64,000 bases of DNA. Origin: Sorghum bicolor (taxonomy: Eukaryota > Streptophyta > Magnoliopsida > Poales > Poaceae). The position numbers were made by a program, and so were the translations under genes. The notes under the pieces were generated by a model, which had not been told where the DNA came from, did no database searches, and saw only the letters and a program-made list of their open reading frames with translations. The DNA lies in contig NC_012870.2 of the NCBI RefSeq assembly GCF_000003195.3, positions 22,498,501 to 22,562,500 of the forward strand, read 5' to 3'. Below, in pieces: positions 46,271 to 57,408 of this stretch; positions within the stretch are counted from its first letter, which is position 1, and every line of letters begins with the position of its first letter.

Positions 46271-46288
46271 TCCCCGGCAACGGCGCCA
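46271..46288 (-). promoter_or_regulatory. Primer-binding site of the Athila-like element
   Basis: The minus strand reads TGGCGCCGTTGCCGGGGA, 8 nt from the 5' LTR. This is the tRNA-Asp-type site common in Athila elements. Confidence 0.85.
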
Positions 46289-46296
46289 GAAATGCT

Positions 46297-47531
46297 TGTT
46301 GATATTTGGGAACGCAATAAGGAATTGATCCGCAAGCGCACGGATATCGGTGAGCACTTCACCCGGAAAATTATCCAGAGTATCGTATTTATTTTTTTTA
46401 CCACTAGGAGAAAGAGTGCATCTGACTAACCGGTCTATTACTACTAACCTTTAGGCACAAAGAATGTCTTTCGATGTGAGTGATAAATAGAGAAGACTGC
46501 AACCGTAGTCTCCTTCTAACCTTGGTAAGGATGATCTATTGTTCTAATGGGGAGGCTAACGGAATCTAGACACCACAAAGGATGTTCAACCCGCACCTAT
46601 AAACCCTATCCTTCCCGCTAACGAGATGTGATCTACAAAGGTAACTCGGAATTGTCACGTTCCTCACTACTACCACAGTCCAGCTAGTCAGGGAATATCT
46701 ATGAGTACCCCAGCCTAAACACCACGTTTACGCCAGCAATGATTACTCTAAACTCTACGCGAAGAGATTAAAGTAAACTCATGAACCATAAGAACAATAA
46801 AACAAGAACTTACTAGAATTTAGAAGTCGAATTAGTGAAGAATCCTAGGAGCAAGCTTCGGGTTAGGAGAACTTGATCCCGCAGGTACAAGCTTGGAGTA
46901 GACACCGACAGGCCGGGCTTCCTCCACTCTTCACCTCCACTCTATCTCTCTCAATCTAGTAGAAACTAGAAGATCTATTTCTACCTTACATTGGTTGCTA
47001 AGCCTAAAAAGAAATATTAATTAGAGAAGAGGTTTTCCTTCGAGGGCACCCCTCAGTCTCTATGATAATTTCTTCATGTCTTCTCCAGGGGCCAGGGGGC
47101 CTTGCTTATATAGTCCTCCCCTTCTATGCGTTTTTGGGTCGATAGGCGAGGTGGTACTATGTTTTTCTTGATCCAATAGGTCGGTGGAATATCCCGTGCG
47201 AAGAGAGTCCCGAACTGCATCCATCAGGGGGCGGGCGCCCAGGCTACCAGGGCGGGCGCCCTGGGCCTGGCCCAGTTTCGCCTCCGCTTCGGTCTCGTGG
47301 CTTCTGGAGTCTTCTAGATGATGTAAAATCGTGCGGTGCGTTGATATCTCTATGTAATCCCGACATGTGGGCCTTTCTTCCTTATTTCCTGATAACCCCC
47401 TGCAGAAATAGATAAACAACAAAACTCGTGGAATTCTGTCAGATCAAACCCTAATTTTAGGTGATGGTTGCATATTGGTCCTTTCTCTTGTTTATTTGAT
47501 AATTAAAATTGATACTTGAGAACCGTCAACA
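46297..47531 (-). repeat. 5' LTR of the Athila-like element (1235 bp)
   Basis: Pairs with 38168-39403, with the same TATA box and the same two GGGCGGGCGCCC motifs (near 47229-47262). It is the promoter LTR for the minus-strand genome. Confidence 0.93.
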
Positions 47532-48160
47532 GTCACGCCAGGTAAGCACCGGACGCTGCAGGGATACTGTTCCTGCGTTCGGTGAGTGCAGTTTGGCACA
47601 CTCACCGCACCAGACGCACAGAGGTAGCGTCCGGTGCATCGTCCGGTGCTCCTCTGAGCACTTTTTCAACTTAGCACTACGCCCGACTTTGACCCTACCA
47701 AGTTCCATCTTTAATAACACACAAATAGACACCAAATGGAACTGGTATGAGTGACTTCTCTCAAACCCTCAAATTTTCACAAATATTTAGCCATAGGCTT
47801 AATAGTTTTTATGAAAATAATTCGAGAAAACGCCAAGGAGCATCATATGGCCATAAAGCTAGGGTTTAGAATCACAATGAGCTGTAAATGCTCCCCCTAT
47901 CTATGGACGAACACAGCGGATGCTCAAAGAATAATCGAAAAGAAACGGTCAATTAACAAGCATGCATATGATATGAGTTGTAATGCAATACTTGAAAGTA
48001 AGCTAATGCTTGTCAAGTTTGATCCAAGGTTAAGCTTTTTCACACACACAAGGGGGTTATCTTAACCATGTTAGACAAGCCCTACATGCAAGTTGTATTT
48101 TAGTTTTAGTATGCATGATATGCAAAGCAAAAGTTATTTACAAGATTCAACACACAACTT
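47532..48160 (-). other. copia-2 spacer between pol and third ORF (right part)
   Basis: The first 130 bp continue the CACCGGACG palindrome cluster cut by the Athila insertion. The rest, to the pol stop at 48161, is non-coding AT-rich sequence with one CTCCCCCT tract near 47891. Confidence 0.6.
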
Positions 48161-50607
48161 TTATATTTTAGTGAAGTTAGAGAGGTCAAGCACATTTAGT
48201 TCATTTCTTAACATACAAAACCTAGCTTCATCTAGGGGTTTTGTGAAGATATCCGCCAATTGATTTTCCATTCCCACATTCTCTAGTGATATGTCACCTT
48301 TAGCAACATGATCCCTAAGGAAGTGGTGGCGGATGTCAATATGTTTTGTGCGGGTGTGTTGAACCGGGTTGTTTGCAAGTTTTATGGCACTTTCGTTGTC
48401 ACACAACAAAGGCACTTTGTCTAGTACTACGTCATAGTCTAGCAAAGTTTGTTTCATGTAGAGTATTTGTGCACAACAAGCACCGGCGGCAATGTATTCC
48501 GCCTCGGCCGTTGACAAGGCAACACTATTTTGTTTCTTTGACATCCAAGAGACAAGAGATCTACCTAGGAAGTGGCACCCTCCGGATGTGCTTTTTCTAT
48601 CAATTCGGCACCCAGTAAATCCGAATCGGAATAGCCTACAAGTTGGAATCTTGCACCTTTGGGATACCACAAACCTAGGCAAGGTGTGTATTTTAGATAC
48701 CTAAGAATTCTCTTGACCGCAATCAAGTGAGATTCCATAGGCATTGCTTGATATCTAGCACACATACACACACTAAACATGATATCGGGCCTAGATGCGG
48801 TGAGGTAGAGGAGACTTCCTATCATGGAGCGATAGAGAGTCTTGTCAATTGGGTTACCTCCCTCATCCAAGTCGAGATGCCCATTTGATGCCATGGGCGT
48901 CTTGATTGGCTTACAATCCATCATCTTGAACCTCTTGAGAAGATCTTGAGTGTAGTTCTCTTGAGAGATGAAAACTCCTTCCTTCATTTGCTTGACTTGA
49001 AATCCTAGGAAGAAGGATAGCTCGCCAATCATGGACATCTCAAACTCCTTGGACATCAAATCACCAATTTCCTTGCCAAAATCTTCATTAGTATAGCAAA
49101 AAATAATATCATCAACATAAACTTGGCAAATGAAGATTTCCCCATTCATTTTCTTGGTGAAGTGTGTTGTGTCAACTTTCCCAATCTTGAAGCCCTTCTC
49201 AATGAGGAAGTCCCTAAGCCTCTCATACCAAGCTCTAGGAGCTTACTTGAGACCGTAGAGAGCCTTGGACAACCGGTAGACATGCTTGGGGTACCTAGGG
49301 TCTTCAAAACTGGGGGGTTGCTCAACATAGACAAGCTCATTAATATATCCATTTAAAAAAGCACATTTCACATCCATTTGAAATAACTTGATATTATGAC
49401 TAGATGCATATGCAAGTAGGATACGGATTGCTTCAAGTCTTGCCACCGGTGCAAAGGTTTCACTGAAGTCAAGACCTTCCACTTGTGAAAAGCCTTTTGC
49501 CACGAGCCTTGCCTTGTTGCGCACCACTTTGCCTTGATCATCCTTCTTGTTCCGGAAGACCCACTTTGTTCCAATCACTCTTGCATCTTTGGGTCGCTCT
49601 TCAAGTGTCCATACTTGGTTGCGAGAGAAGTTGTTCAACTCCTCTTGCATGGCCACGATCCAATCCGCATCACGAAGAGCTTCCTCTATGGTCTTTGGTT
49701 CATCTTCAAGAGACACAAAAGCGTGATGTTCAATAAATAAAGCATGTCTAGAACGAGTAGTTACACCACGTGATGGACTCCCGATGATGAGATCTTGAGA
49801 GTGATCTTGGAGGAGATGTGATGTTCTTCTTGGTGCCACTTGAGGGGTAGGTTGGGGAGCATCAACATCTTGTGCTTGTGCCACCGCTTGCTCATGAGTG
49901 ACTTGAGTGTCTTCATAAGCATCTCTCACATCCTTGTCTTCATCTTGTGGACCATGTGAGGTGGATGGTGGCTCAATGACTTGCACATCATCATCATCTT
50001 CTTTAGGCTTGATGTCTCCCACGGGCATGTTCTTCATGGCATCCCTCAGTGGTTCACCACCTACATCATCAAGATTATCACTTGCTCCTTGGGAGCCATT
50101 AGTTTCATCAAATTCAACATCAAATGTTTCTTCAACCATGTTTGTGGCATGGTTAAAGACTCTATATGCCTTGGACTTTGATGAATAGCCAACCAAGTAG
50201 CCAATGTCACATCTTCTTTGGAACTTTCCCAAGTGTTGGCGCTTCTTGTAGATGTAGCATTTGCATCCAAACACTCTAAAGAATGAGACATCGGGCTTCT
50301 TCCCATTGAGCAACTCATATGGTGTCTTCTCTAGGAACTTGTGAGGAAAGAGCCGGTTTGAAGCATAGCATGCGGTGTTGATTGCCTCGGCTCACATTTT
50401 TTCCGAAGTATCATACTCATCTAGCATTTTTCTTGCCAAGGTGATCAATGTCCGGTTCTTTCATTCTACAACCCCATTTTGTTGTGGTGTGTATGTTGAG
50501 GAGAACTCATGCTTGATTCCCACTTCATCACAATACTCTTCAATGTTGGTGTTGTCAAACTCTTTGCCATTGTCACTTCTAATCTTCTTGATCTTGACAT
50601 CAAATTG
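48161..50607 (-). pseudogene. copia-2 pol: integrase core end, reverse transcriptase, RNase H
   Basis: The frame is cut at 50607 by the Tat-like element within the integrase core (IKKIRSDNGKEF). Downstream, two stops flank the GVVE region near 50465 and 50392 (probable CGA and TGG codons lost). 50313-49243 is open: integrase tail ([10 protein letters not shown]), linker, reverse transcriptase ([18 protein letters not shown]), ending at a TAA in LYGLK|APRAW. The catalytic YVDDIIF follows at about 49107. RNase H (STAEAEYIAAG, RHHFLRD, NQLADIFTKPLDE) is only readable after a -1 frameshift near 48620. The pol end at 48161 is natural. Confidence 0.88.
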
Positions 50608-51612
50608 TGCCGGTGTTTTCCCCCGGGGGGTCACACCAACGAGTAAATTTGTATGCGTGCTCTCTTTCCCGGATGGTGATGCAAGAAGACACAGAGATTT
50701 ATCCTGGTTCGGGCAAGAGAAGGCCCTACGTCCAGCGGGGGGAGAGAGTTTGTATTATCTTGCACCTAAGTGCTTGTACAGGGGCGAATACAAGCGTGGT
50801 ATGAAGTGTGGAGCTCTACTACGTATGAGCGTGGTCTTGTGTCGTGATCTCCCTATTCTATTCCTGAGTCCCTCCTTTTATAGTTCCAAGGAAGGACCTA
50901 GGGTACATGTATAGGTGTAGGAATTGGAGTCGATAGCAGCATGGAGCGCTGACCTACTCGAGGTTTCCGTACCGGCATGACCTCGAGCCGTCCCGTCTTA
51001 ATAGCCTGGTGATGATCACGCGTGCCCCTGCATTCTGCTCTGCGCCGTCTTGGATTGGTTCGGCGGATGCACGCTTATATGGTTCGGCGGCAAATCCGGC
51101 GGAGCGGTTACGGCGTGGTCAGTCGACGCCCGACTCGTCTCCAGGAAGGAGCCTGGTGAAGTTGAGGGTCGGACGCCGTACGAGGTGTCGATATCTGGAG
51201 CGCTGACCTTGGGGTGTCTCGAGGGGGTCCCGATTAGACGTTCCATCCTTGTTTCCCGCGTCCTGACACGCCCTGGGTCGTTCGGTGGGAAGGCTGCAAA
51301 AAGAACGATGGGACATAAGCCTGTTCCCTATCACGCCTCCCGTGACCCGTGTGTTAGGTGGGGAAGCGTCAGGTGCATTAAATGCCCTGGCTCTCGTGCG
51401 CGCGTCAGGCGGCGGACAGTGTCCTTGCGCTCGACGCCTCTCGGTTCGCTCGAGCCCGCTTCTGTATTCGACGACAGTTGTCGCTCGAGCCCTGACCGAT
51501 TCGCTCGACGCTATTTCCGTCTTCGAGGCTGCGGCCGTCGATGGCCGCGCGTGTGTACGGATGGTCTCGTTATACGCATTGGTGAGGGTACCCCTTGTTG
51601 ATACCCTCGACA
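50608..51612 (-). repeat. 3' LTR of the Tat-like element (about 1005 bp)
   Basis: Begins TGCCGGTG and ends CTCGACA, directly followed by a PPT. The minus-strand TATA box TATAAAAG lies at about 50875-50882. The right boundary rests on the inverted TGTCGG/CGACA ends and the PPT because only 153 bp of the other LTR are visible. Confidence 0.8.
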
Positions 51613-51625
51613 GTAGCCCCCGAGT
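51613..51625 (-). promoter_or_regulatory. Polypurine tract of the Tat-like element
   Basis: The minus strand reads CTCGGGGGCTAC against the LTR. The same GTAGCCCCCGAG sequence recurs on the plus strand at about 51710-51721, giving a second PPT-like tract 97 bp inside. Confidence 0.7.
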
Positions 51626-52398
51626 CTTCAGTCGAGCGCTGGCGCTCGAGTGGAGACTTTCGTTTTTACAGTCGAGCTTCCATGGGGGCGCGCGAGCGAC
51701 CCCGCGGGGGTAGCCCCCGAGCCCTCGAGGGAGTATTTAACTCCTTCGAGGGTTATTTGCCAAATTTGCAGAAACGCTGTCAACACCCGTGGTGGAAGGT
51801 TCTGTTCGGCTTTGCCTTGCGTGGAGGTTTCGACGTACTCTCGATAGAGCGAGCGTCTTCCACCCCAGATTGAGTTCCTAGCGGGTAGTCCAAGTGAGAA
51901 CCTGTGCCCCTTTCGAGGGGGTCAGCTGTAGCTCGGAGGCGTCCTCATAAAGCAGGGTCGACGTGGTCGGGGATACCGGTCTCATTCGATAGAGTCCAGC
52001 GGCTCGATGCCTCCCTTTGGGGGGATTCCTCTCGACTGTCTCGACCCTACCTTGGACATCGCCAGCGAGTCCTCGAGGCGGGCCTCGATTTTCGACCACT
52101 CGCTGGGGATCCCTGACTCTTGGTGCTCGAGATCGGCTGTCGAACCCTTTCGACGGGCCAGCCATCGACCTCTCGAGACTATCGTGGGCGCATACCTTGG
52201 CTTACGAAGTAAGGAAGCTGCCGTGCCGGTTCGTCTTTCTGCCCGTTGGGCGCACCTTTTGAGGTAGTGACGTTGCGACACTGTATCGGCGGGGAATTCG
52301 GAGCGTCCGGCCTGTGAGGAGAGAAAGGACCGTTAGACGGCGCATTTATGGGGGGAGTTACCTCATTTATCGGATCTATCCGTCGGTTGGCCGCTATC
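51626..52398 (+). promoter_or_regulatory. Upstream region of the antisense gene
   Basis: GC-rich with many CTCGAG/TCGAG motifs. No ORF with a recognisable domain is seen. It lies between the 3' LTR and the TATA box of the plus-strand gene and is the likely promoter region. Confidence 0.4.
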
Positions 52399-52406
52399 TA
52401 TAAATA
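52399..52406 (+). promoter_or_regulatory. TATA box of the antisense gene
   Basis: TATAAATA in the context CTATCTATAAATACGCC, 139 bp before the ATG at 52545. The leader is CT-rich (TTCTTTCCCCTTCCGTCC), a typical plant core promoter with a pyrimidine patch. Confidence 0.65.
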
Positions 52407-52544
52407 CGCCGTGGTGTTGCTCCATTCTTTCTTTCCCCTTCCGTCCTCTCGCCTTCGTCTTCTCGCTGCCTTTGCTCTCTTGCTTCCTCCACGCGCGCGT
52501 GCACCCCCTCGAGCGGTAGTGAATCCACCATCCTTCCAACCAAG

Positions 52545-54778
52545 ATGCCTGTGAGGCTTGTTGCCGCCGACGACTGGCGTCCGTCGTTGATGACGGACCG
52601 CCGTCTGCAAGAGCTCGAGAGCGAAGGGCTCTTGCGCCGCCGCACTTCGCAGTCTTCGCCGGAGTGGATCGCGCCGCCGGCGAGTCACAGGGAGCCCCAG
52701 CCACCCGAGGGCTATGTGGTGTCATTCGCCAAGTTCCACCGCCATGGCTTGGGTGCTCCCCCGAGTCGCTTTATGCGGGCCCTCTGCTTCCACTATGGAG
52801 TGGAGCTCCAGCATTTTTCCCCGAACGCCATCACCGTCGCGGCGGTCTTCGTCGCGGTGTGTGAGGGCTATCTGGGGATGATGCCCCATTGGGATCTATG
52901 GCTCCACCTCTACAGGGGCGAACTTTTCAACGCCCCCACCGGAACCACCGGCGTGAGGAAACCCGTGCGGGCCGGATGCCTCAACCTGGTGTTGAAGACG
53001 AAGATGACGGAAAGGCCGCGCGAGTACATCCCGGTGGGGCTGTCGTCGAACCATGCTGGGTGGGACTCCCAGTGGTTCTATCTGAGAAACGACGACGGTC
53101 TCTTCCCCGCCTACACGGGCCGTCTGATCTCGGAGCGCCCAGACAACTGGACGTATGGCGTCGTCCAAGAGCACCAGTCGCGGCTCGACCCCCTCCTCGA
53201 CGCCATGATGAAGCTGCGCCTGGAGGGCTTGTCCGCCGCTCTCGTCCTCTCTGCCGTCCATCGTCGGAGGGTCGTTCCCCTGATGTCTCGGCCGTTGAGG
53301 ATGGACGAAATGGGGCCGGGCGTCTCGTCCCGGGATCTCGAAGCTTGCCGGATGTCCAACGTGGCTCTGGCGGACGATGAAGTCGCCGCCCGGGTCAGGG
53401 CGGCCATCGCCGGCGACTTCAAGTCGCAGCACGTCGACGGCTTCCCCATGAGGCCTGATGAAGGCTCGGTCGATCTGGTATGTTTTCTTCCTCGTGGCTA
53501 GCCTTGACTCTGGGTTCCTTTTCCACCCCCTTTTTCTAAGTCTACTTTTTACGGTGGCAGGGGCGGATCGACGTTCGATCCTCGAGGCCCCCGGTGAGGG
53601 AGGACGAAGTCGACCGCGACGCGCGGCGCCGGTCCGCCGAGAAGTCGAAGTCCGTCAAGGACTCTAAGAAGAAGGGGGAGAAGAAGAAAAACCTCGACCG
53701 GCAAGCCTTAGAGGCGCGCCGGTCCAAGTCCAGGCAGAGGGGAGAGCCTGAGGAAGAGTCCCCCAGCGAGAAAGATGACGACGATGACGAGGACAGTGAG
53801 GACTCCGAGGGGATGGCGTCTCGTCTTGACCGGATCCTCGGGGGTCCATCTCAAGGCGACGTCGACACTCCTCGGGCGGAAGCTCCGACGGGGGGCCCAG
53901 GCGGATCCTACCGTCCTCGCGCCGATACCCCTCCCGCGCCCAAGGTCAGCCAGGTCGTGCCGCGCCCTCCCCCGGCGCTCAGGGAGAGCGGTCATGCCAG
54001 GCCCCAAGCGACGGGGCCACTGACCCGCGGTCGCGCAGCGGCCTCCGAGAAAGGAGTGGTCGGCCGCAGGAGCGCCAGTCCCGGCGCCCGTGAGGCGGGA
54101 ACTGACGCACCTAGGCCAGCGCCTGCCCTTGAGGGGCCTGGAGCCCTGACGCGGGGTGGCTCGAGGCCCACCGGTCGAGGCGGGGGGAGGCGAGCTGTTC
54201 TTCCCGTGGGGTAAGCCTTCTCGATGCGTTTGCTCATATACCGATCTTTTCTCAGGCTAAAGCGGACCCTCGAGCAGGCTCAGCCATCCATGGCAAAGAG
54301 GCTCAAAACGGGTGCCGCCTCCAAGGAACCAGGTTCATAGTTTATTTCTGGGCCTCGCGATGTTCTTGTGTCGGTTATTATAACGTCTGACCTTTTTACC
54401 CTTTGTTTTCTAGGCTCCTCCAGTTCCCAACCTCCAGCCGGCGTCGAGAGGGCTCCGTCTCGTCCCGCGCCTACTCCGTCGCTGCCGACTTGTGATGAGG
54501 CGCCCCAGACGCAAGCGTCAGAGGGAGCCCCCGATCCCCCTAGATTGGGGGTCGAGGGGGAACCCATCACCATCAGCGACACGTCTGATGGTGACAGAGC
54601 GTCTGGGGGTGCCCGCCCCATGGGGGAGGAAACGTCGACCCCTCATGTCGAGGGATCAACTCCCTGGCCCGCCGACCTCCGCACCCTCGAGGAGCAGAAA
54701 AAGAAGAGGGAGGGGGATGAACAGCGGGAGCGCGAGGCAGCGCGGCAGCCACAGGAGCATGAGGCACAGCAACAGCAG

Positions 54779-54813
<35 letters not shown>

Positions 54814-56842
54814 GCAGCAGCAACAGCAACAACCGCAGGAGCAACCGCAGCAGCAGCAGCAGCAACCACCGCAGCAGCAACAGCAGCAGCAGCAGGCGGG
54901 CCAAGAGGAGGGACCGCTCGAGCCTCCACCCCAAGGTCCGGCCCAGCCAGTGCCACCGGAGCCGCAAGAGCTCGGCGAGGAGGAGGACCTGCCGGTGTAC
55001 GGCCCCCCAACCCCGGCGTGGCTCCTCCCGGGGGCACCTGCCGCGATCCGGGCAGAGCCGGGGCGAGCGGATGGAGTGGTGGCGCTCGCCTGCCTGAAGC
55101 GCACGCCCCCCGACCCCGAGTCCGATATCAAGAGGACAATTTACGGCATGGACGGGATCACCCCAGGGTTCCTCCGGGAACGTCGGGCGTGGGAGGACCG
55201 CTTTCCTTCCGAGGAGGATGAAATTGGGGCATCGGGGACCAAGGATGGAACCTGGAAGACGGTGGACGACGACGGACAGTTCCCATGCCTCGTCGACCTG
55301 TTCCTGCGCCATGGGGGCTCCCTCGAGACCGTCGAGGGCCTCATCCGCGGCGTTAAGGCGCGGGCTGACCGGGAGATGGAGCATTGGTGCCCCGACCGCA
55401 TCCATATCCGGGCCTCCCACGACCCGTCTGAGCCCGACATCTTCCTCGACGATCGGAAGGAGGCGGAGAAGTGGGAACACGTCGAGGAGCTCCGCCTTTG
55501 GATGAAGCATGTGGTGGGGCTCCTCTCGGACGTTATCAACAACGGGCTCGGCCCGGCTTATTTTGTAAGTGTTTCTCGAACTCCAATCCTCATGGTGCTT
55601 TCTGGTTTCTGTATTCTAATCCATCCGACCCTTGATTCGCAGGATATGAAAGAGACCTCCCGCATCAAGTCCAGCTGCATACACGCCACGAGGGGCGGTT
55701 GGGAGCAGCTCCCCCTCCTCAAGGATCAACTCCTCGAGTCGCAGGAAAAGCTCCTTAAAGCTTACAAAGATCTCATAGCACTCGAGGAGGAGAAGAAGGC
55801 GAGGGAGGCTGCCTTGGCTGAGGCCCGAGAGGCCTCGAAGAAGGCGGAGGAGGAGACGATGCAGCTACGGGAGCGGGCTCTTACGGTCGAGGGGGCCGCG
55901 TCCAGAGCCCGGGAGGAGGCCCTGTCCTACGAGAGCGTTATCGCGGATCTGGACAAGGAGAAGGGCCTCCTTAAATCCGACCTGGACTCTCTCCGAGAGT
56001 CCTTCCGAAAGATGAAGGTGGAGCATGTGAACGGCGAGGTCGCCAGGGGCGCCGCGGAGGAAGCCAAGAAGAAGGCCCTCGAAGATCTCGAGGCGGAGCG
56101 GGCTCGATCCCGCAGTCTCTCTAACGACGTCGAGCGTCTGAAGAGTGGGGCCATTGCTCAGGCTGGCAAGGCGATCGAGGATCTCCGCGTTGCCAACACC
56201 GAGCTGGCACGCTCCAACAAAGAGATCGAGGGGGCCAACACCAGGCTGGTCGGCGAGAACACGGCCCTCGAGGAGACCGTATGCGGTATGTTTCCTCTAT
56301 CAGATTTCTTTTTCCGAGGTGTGCTTAGTTTTTCCTAAGGTCTCTTTGTATTGGCTTTTACAGGGCTCAAGGGCGAACTCCTGGCCGCCCAAGCCGAGGC
56401 TCGCAACGCCAAGGCTCAGCTCGAGGCGGAGGTTGCTTTGAACCGTCGAGTGCGGACGGCGATAAGTGATCTCTTGACCTCTTGGGAGGTCGAGCCTATG
56501 GATGAGTCGAGGGAGGACGCTCGAGGCGACGCCCTGGTCGACCAGTTGTGCTACATAGGCGCGACGCTGCGAGATCGGGTGCGGGACGCCCTCCACATCG
56601 GGGTGAAGCGGGCGATGGCGGTTGTCTGCTCGGGCTTCTCCTACGACATGGAGGTGGTGTCCCATGGCTTCGTCACCGACATCTCCAAGACCGACGCGGA
56701 GAACGAGGAGAGGCTCCATGCCTTGATCGACGACGCGGAGGCTCCTGGGGAAAGGTTGGCCAAGCTTTTCGAGCCTGAGGTGCTCCCTCCTGAGGCTAGC
56801 TCGGGCGGAGGCGAGGGCGGTGAGGATCGTGCCGCGGACTGA
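52545..56842 (+). CDS. Antisense six-exon gene in the Tat-like element (1310 codons after splicing)
   Basis: Candidate exons are 52545-53477, 53561-54210, 54256-54332, 54414-55564, 55643-56285 and 56364-56842. Every intron is GT...AG (donors GTATGT, GTAAGC, GTTCAT, GTAAGT, GTATGT) and phases match throughout (3933 nt total). Residues 1-311 form a folded-looking block resembling plant 'putative gypsy-type transposon' proteins (SFAKFHRHGLGAPPSRFMRA, FVAVCEGYLGMMPHWDLW). Exon 2 is charged, Lys/Glu-rich, then Pro/Arg-rich. Exon 4 has a Gln tract (residues about 672-714) and an acidic region. Exons 5-6 are a long coiled coil (LLKDQLLESQEKLL onward). No stop interrupts it, unlike gag-pol on the other strand. 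Antisense ORFs are known in some Tat elements; the function is unknown. Confidence 0.75.
54767..54895 (+). repeat. CAG/CAA repeat encoding a polyglutamine tract
   Basis: About 43 codons of mixed CAG and CAA with a few CCG/CCA/GAG interruptions, inside exon 4 of the antisense gene. The CAA interruptions would slow slippage compared with pure CAG. Confidence 0.9.
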
Positions 56843-57408
56843 GGCCTGCGAGCCTGCTCAGGGCGCCTGAGGCCCCTTGTACGATACTTTGTTAATTCTG
56901 TGGGTAACTGATGCTGTATCACTTTCGTAATTGTTAAATGCTTATTTTGTCTTTCCGCTTGATGCTTTCGTTTCTCTTTGCGCCTACGTTTGTATCCCTT
57001 GCTCGATTTTTCGTAAAAGACCACCTCGATCACTTCAATGGTGGGGAAGTGAGTAGAGTTTCCGTAGCCCGGGGGCGTAGGAGTTCTCTAGCTCGTTGTC
57101 CCTCGGCCTTTGAGGGGCTCGAGGCGTCTTAGCTACTTGAACCGTGCAAGGTTTACTACGTAAGAAAAGAAAACTTCTTGGTTTTTTCGATACTCGGGGG
57201 GGGGGGGTCGTCCCCCTGGTAGCCCCTGAGGGGGTGCTGACTATGATGGGTCATAGTCGGCGCCCCCTTTTAACGTCGAGATCGTGACTTATTAATCTTC
57301 TCGGCACAAAGAAAGAAGAATTGTTTCGAGGGAAGGACTTTATTTATTCATTCATTCGTTTACAAAGTCTTGGTACAAAACGTAAGCAGGAACATAAGTT
57401 TAGAACTT
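56843..57408. other. Spacer between the converging antisense gene and pol
   Basis: The two genes converge here, tail to tail. Contents: possible 3' UTR of the plus-strand gene, a run of 12 G at 57196-57207 in a GC-rich patch with another PPT-like GTAGCCCC, and an AT-rich stretch up to the pol stop at 57409. No gene is seen. Confidence 0.5.

Larger units (their letters stand above)
38168..47531 (-). mobile_element. Complete Athila-like Ty3/gypsy retrotransposon
   Basis: The element begins TGTTGATATTT and ends CCGTCAACA, with perfect duplications GTCAC at 38163-38167 and 47532-47536. LTRs are 1236 and 1235 bp, differing at about 16 sites plus one indel by eye (roughly 1.3%). The primer-binding site matches the tRNA-Asp type used by Athila/Tat elements. 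Domain order is gag, protease, reverse transcriptase, RNase H, integrase, then a small extra ORF before the 3' LTR. The reverse transcriptase sequence (FMDDFSVYG region) fits the Athila lineage. Four in-frame stops disable gag-pol. Confidence 0.93.
32964..50607 (-). mobile_element. Second Ty1/copia Sirevirus-type element ('copia-2'), 3' half, twice interrupted
   Basis: The left boundary TGAAAGGATC resembles that of copia-1. The 3' LTR is 32964-34497, followed by PPT, extra ORF, palindrome cluster and pol, all on the minus strand. An Athila-like element sits at 38168-47531 and a Tat-like element starts at 50608 inside the integrase frame. The rest of integrase, protease, gag and the 5' LTR must lie to the right of the window. 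Target duplications cannot be checked. Copia order, the extra 3' ORF and the CACCGGAC palindromes support a Sirevirus. Confidence 0.9.

Noticed and set aside
54656..55510. Minus-strand 284-codon frame opposite the polyQ exon
   Set aside because: Its long Leu run is the complement reading of the CAG/CAA repeat; no real membrane protein is implied.
57196..57207. Run of 12 G as a possible G-quadruplex or assembly error
   Set aside because: A single homopolymer without further G-runs in proper spacing; could be sequencing noise and supports no claim.
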